Shown in pieces: positions 6,581-7,979 of a stretch of DNA of 7,979 nucleotides (its first letter is position 1; the number at the start of each line of letters is the position of its first letter). Origin of the DNA: Planctomycetota bacterium (lineage in GTDB: Bacteria > Planctomycetota > Planctomycetia > Planctomycetales > Planctomycetaceae); the NCBI GenBank assembly GCA_013151585.1, contig JAADHY010000054.1, positions 988 through 8,966 of the forward strand. Reading direction: 5' to 3'. The notes beneath the pieces were generated by a model. That model searched no databases, was not told the origin of the DNA, and worked only from the letters and a program-made list of their open reading frames with translations. Made by a program: the position numbers and the translations under genes.

Positions 6581-6635
6581 AGGACCAGTCCACTGCGGAC
6601 AGATGTCGAAATCACAAAGTGCGTCGTGCGCCCAC

Positions 6636-7483
6636 GAGCGTCGTCTCAACGCATCGTGGCTCCAGACCGCTGGCCGGGCCGAAACTTTCCGAGTTTCGCC
6701 TATCTTACCAAAAGCTCGGGAATCTGTTCCTTCGCGAGAGCGCCCCGCAGGCTGCCCCGCGGTTTGGCTGAGAAGACTCACCGCTAAGATGCCTTCTTGG
6801 TCGCTCCGCGGGCGGAAAAATTCCGTTCTTGTCTGGCCATCTGCAAGCCGTGACGTCGTAGGACATTGCGCGCTTTGCCCTCCATCGATGACGCCGTCGC
6901 TGGCTCATCGAGTCAGATTCGAGAGAAGGGGGAAGCACGTACAGGATCGATCTAACTCGGGAAATCGCCAGTCGTAGCTGAGCCTCCCCGCAAGCCGAGG
7001 TGCTCCCCGACCGGAATTGGCCTAGACCAAAGGCCTCCGGCGGAAAACTTTTAGTTTCGTAGTGCGCATGGTCGAAAAAGTCAGAACAGGCCGCGCATTC
7101 GTGTTGAGTGGATTTCGTCGTTTATTCGGCAAAACAGGATTATGTGGATGCGGTTTTGGGGGTTTGCTTTTTGGCCTAACGAAGCGACGAATCGGTCGCG
7201 GAGCGCGGCGGCAAAAGCCAATCGGCCTCCGGGTTCGCCTTTGGAGTTGTGCGGAGACCTTTCCGTCGACAAAGGCAAAGCCCACCGAGCGGACCGATCC
7301 CGAACGGTTGGGGGCTCTGAGGGGACGGATGGAAGGCTGTCCCAGAAAACGTTGTCTCGGAGATGGAGCGGTCTTCCAAACTGGTGCCCAGTTCGGTTGT
7401 CCTAACAGCCCAACGGAGGGGGTTCGCCGGGAACGATTATCGACCATCGCGATACGTTGGTGAGGATTAAGGAGATTGGGACC
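6636..7483. other. 850-base region without a convincing gene, upstream of the cytochrome
   Basis: Open frames on both strands give Arg- and Ser-rich products with no domain. One plus-strand frame (7062-7463) ends 20 bases before the cytochrome start, but its product is basic, unrecognisable and has weak third-position bias. Small stems include CGGAA/TTCCG near 6810-6825 and GGCCT/AGGCC near 7019-7035. The cytochrome promoter should lie here, but I found no sigma-70 or sigma-54 match worth listing. Confidence 0.45.
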
Positions 7484-7979
7484 ATGCAAATCACGCGACG
7501 ATTGCTGGGCTCGCCGAGACTCCGGGCGGCCGGGGTCATCGTAGCGATCCTGGCGATGGGTATTGCTTCTTGTCGGTCCACTCACAACCCACGCGTGACC
7601 AAGCTGCAAGATGGATGGCCGAAAGGGCACGCCGCGTTCCAGCAGACTTCGTTTGTCATGAGGAAGGTCGCCATCCCCCAGGTCCCTGAAGCGGAGTATG
7701 TGGATGACGTCGAGCTGTGCATGATGTGTCACGAAGCCTATGCAAACTACATGGAGAAAAACGTCCATCGGGGGTTGAGGGAAGGGCAATCCTGTGAGGC
7801 ATGTCATGGTCCGGCCAGCCGCCATTTGGAAACGCGCGGTAAAGAGCCAGGACTGATCCTGAGCTTCAAGACGTTGTCCGCACGCGAGAAGTCGGCGATT
7901 TGCATGAAGTGCCATGAAGAAGACGACTGTTCACCGGGCGCCCAGTTTCGTGCCAGTCGCCACGCTCAGAAGGGGGTTG
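7484..7979 (+). CDS. Multihaem c-type cytochrome lipoprotein (3' end outside window)
   Basis: The first 165 residues of a protein that continues past the right edge. Residues 1-30 form a lipoprotein signal: R-R and R-L-R-A, then a hydrophobic stretch ending I-A-S-C, with C30 as the lipidated cysteine. Three covalent haem motifs follow: C-M-M-C-H at 79-83, C-E-A-C-H at 104-108 and C-M-K-C-H at 140-144. Extra histidines in N-V-H-R-G-L (95), S-R-H-L-E (113) and S-R-H-A-Q-K-G-V (160) are placed as likely second axial ligands. The spacing, C-E-A-C-H-G-P-x-S-x-H and the S-R-H ending recall the DmsE/MtrA-like decahaem family, so more haem motifs are expected downstream. It would carry electrons outside the cytoplasm, anchored to a membrane by lipid. 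The ATG at 7484 has AAGGAG nine bases upstream (7469-7474). Total haem number and partner enzyme are unknown from this window. Confidence 0.9.
   Translation, partial: MQITRRLLGSPRLRAAGVIVAILAMGIASCRSTHNPRVTKLQDGWPKGHAAFQQTSFVMRKVAIPQVPEAEYVDDVELCMMCHEAYANYMEKNVHRGLREGQSCEACHGPASRHLETRGKEPGLILSFKTLSAREKSAICMKCHEEDDCSPGAQFRASRHAQKGV

Larger units (their letters stand above)
6218..6635. repeat. 14-base inverted repeat pair flanking the palindrome cluster
   Basis: GTGGGCGCACGACG at 6218-6231 is the exact reverse complement of 6622-6635. The left copy overlaps the right end of the 5930-6226 inverted pair, so three related copies lie within about 700 bases. The 418-base interval holds the palindromic repeats listed separately. 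No flanking duplication is evident. Confidence 0.4.

Noticed and set aside
6603..6977. A plus-strand 124-codon frame in the repeat-rich spacer
   Set aside because: Ser/Arg-rich with no domain, overlapped by competing frames on both strands, and it begins within the repeat cluster.
7062..7463. A plus-strand frame ending 20 bases before the cytochrome start, suggesting a two-gene operon
   Set aside because: Third-position bias is weak, the product is basic and cysteine-scattered with no domain, and no good ribosome site precedes it.
4767..7483. tRNA genes in the long spacers
   Set aside because: TTCGA-like T-loop patterns occur near 5326 and 5444, but neither has a flanking stem or acceptor arm that folds as a tRNA.
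7022..7915. A 297-codon minus-strand open frame
   Set aside because: It runs antisense to the haem-binding motifs of the cytochrome. Its product is Arg/Pro-rich without recognisable structure.

Overview
The window looks like a stretch of a planctomycete chromosome, most likely Pirellula-like. This is inferred from gene style, not from a marker gene. The clues are a secreted PQQ-type beta-propeller beginning with the N-W-P-x-F-R-G-P-N-G-T-G motif common in that phylum, a small multi-zinc-ribbon protein, a sigma-54 activator with a forkhead-associated (FHA) front end, a short acidic protein with a G-S-P-E-K-V / G-L-P-L-W-H tail, and a multihaem cytochrome with a lipoprotein signal. Genes are well separated by long GC-rich spacers carrying palindromic repeats.

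Layout. Positions 3-128 (+) are the last 41 codons of a gene that enters from the left. It converges on a zinc-ribbon gene at 185-619 (-). After a 345-base spacer comes a secreted beta-propeller gene at 965-2239 (-). A 481-base divergent spacer separates it from a large transcriptional regulator at 2721-4766 (+) with the domain order FHA, GAF, AAA+ sigma-54 activator, Fis-type helix-turn-helix. Positions 4767-5564 hold no convincing gene, only one candidate sigma-70-type promoter. A small acidic protein gene lies at 5565-5834 (+), followed by a strong hairpin at 5884-5924. Positions 5925-7483 hold no convincing gene and are rich in repeats: a possible element with 11-base inverted ends, a 14-base inverted pair, a pair of 29-base tandem repeats, and several palindromes. 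At 7484 (+) a multihaem c-type cytochrome lipoprotein begins and runs off the right edge with three haem motifs visible.

How the parts relate. No shared pathway is proven. The regulator and the beta-propeller are divergent neighbours, so the spacer between them, which contains a clear dyad at 2465-2487, could control one or both. The regulator has the sigma-54 contact loop (GAFTGA), a complete Walker A and B, and a phosphothreonine-reading FHA domain in place of a receiver domain, which suggests input from a Ser/Thr kinase. The cytochrome is probably the first gene of a respiratory or electron-transfer cluster continuing to the right. I found no CRISPR array, no tRNA or rRNA, no recognisable transposase and no obvious defence system. 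The most unusual material is the repeat island at about 5884-6635.
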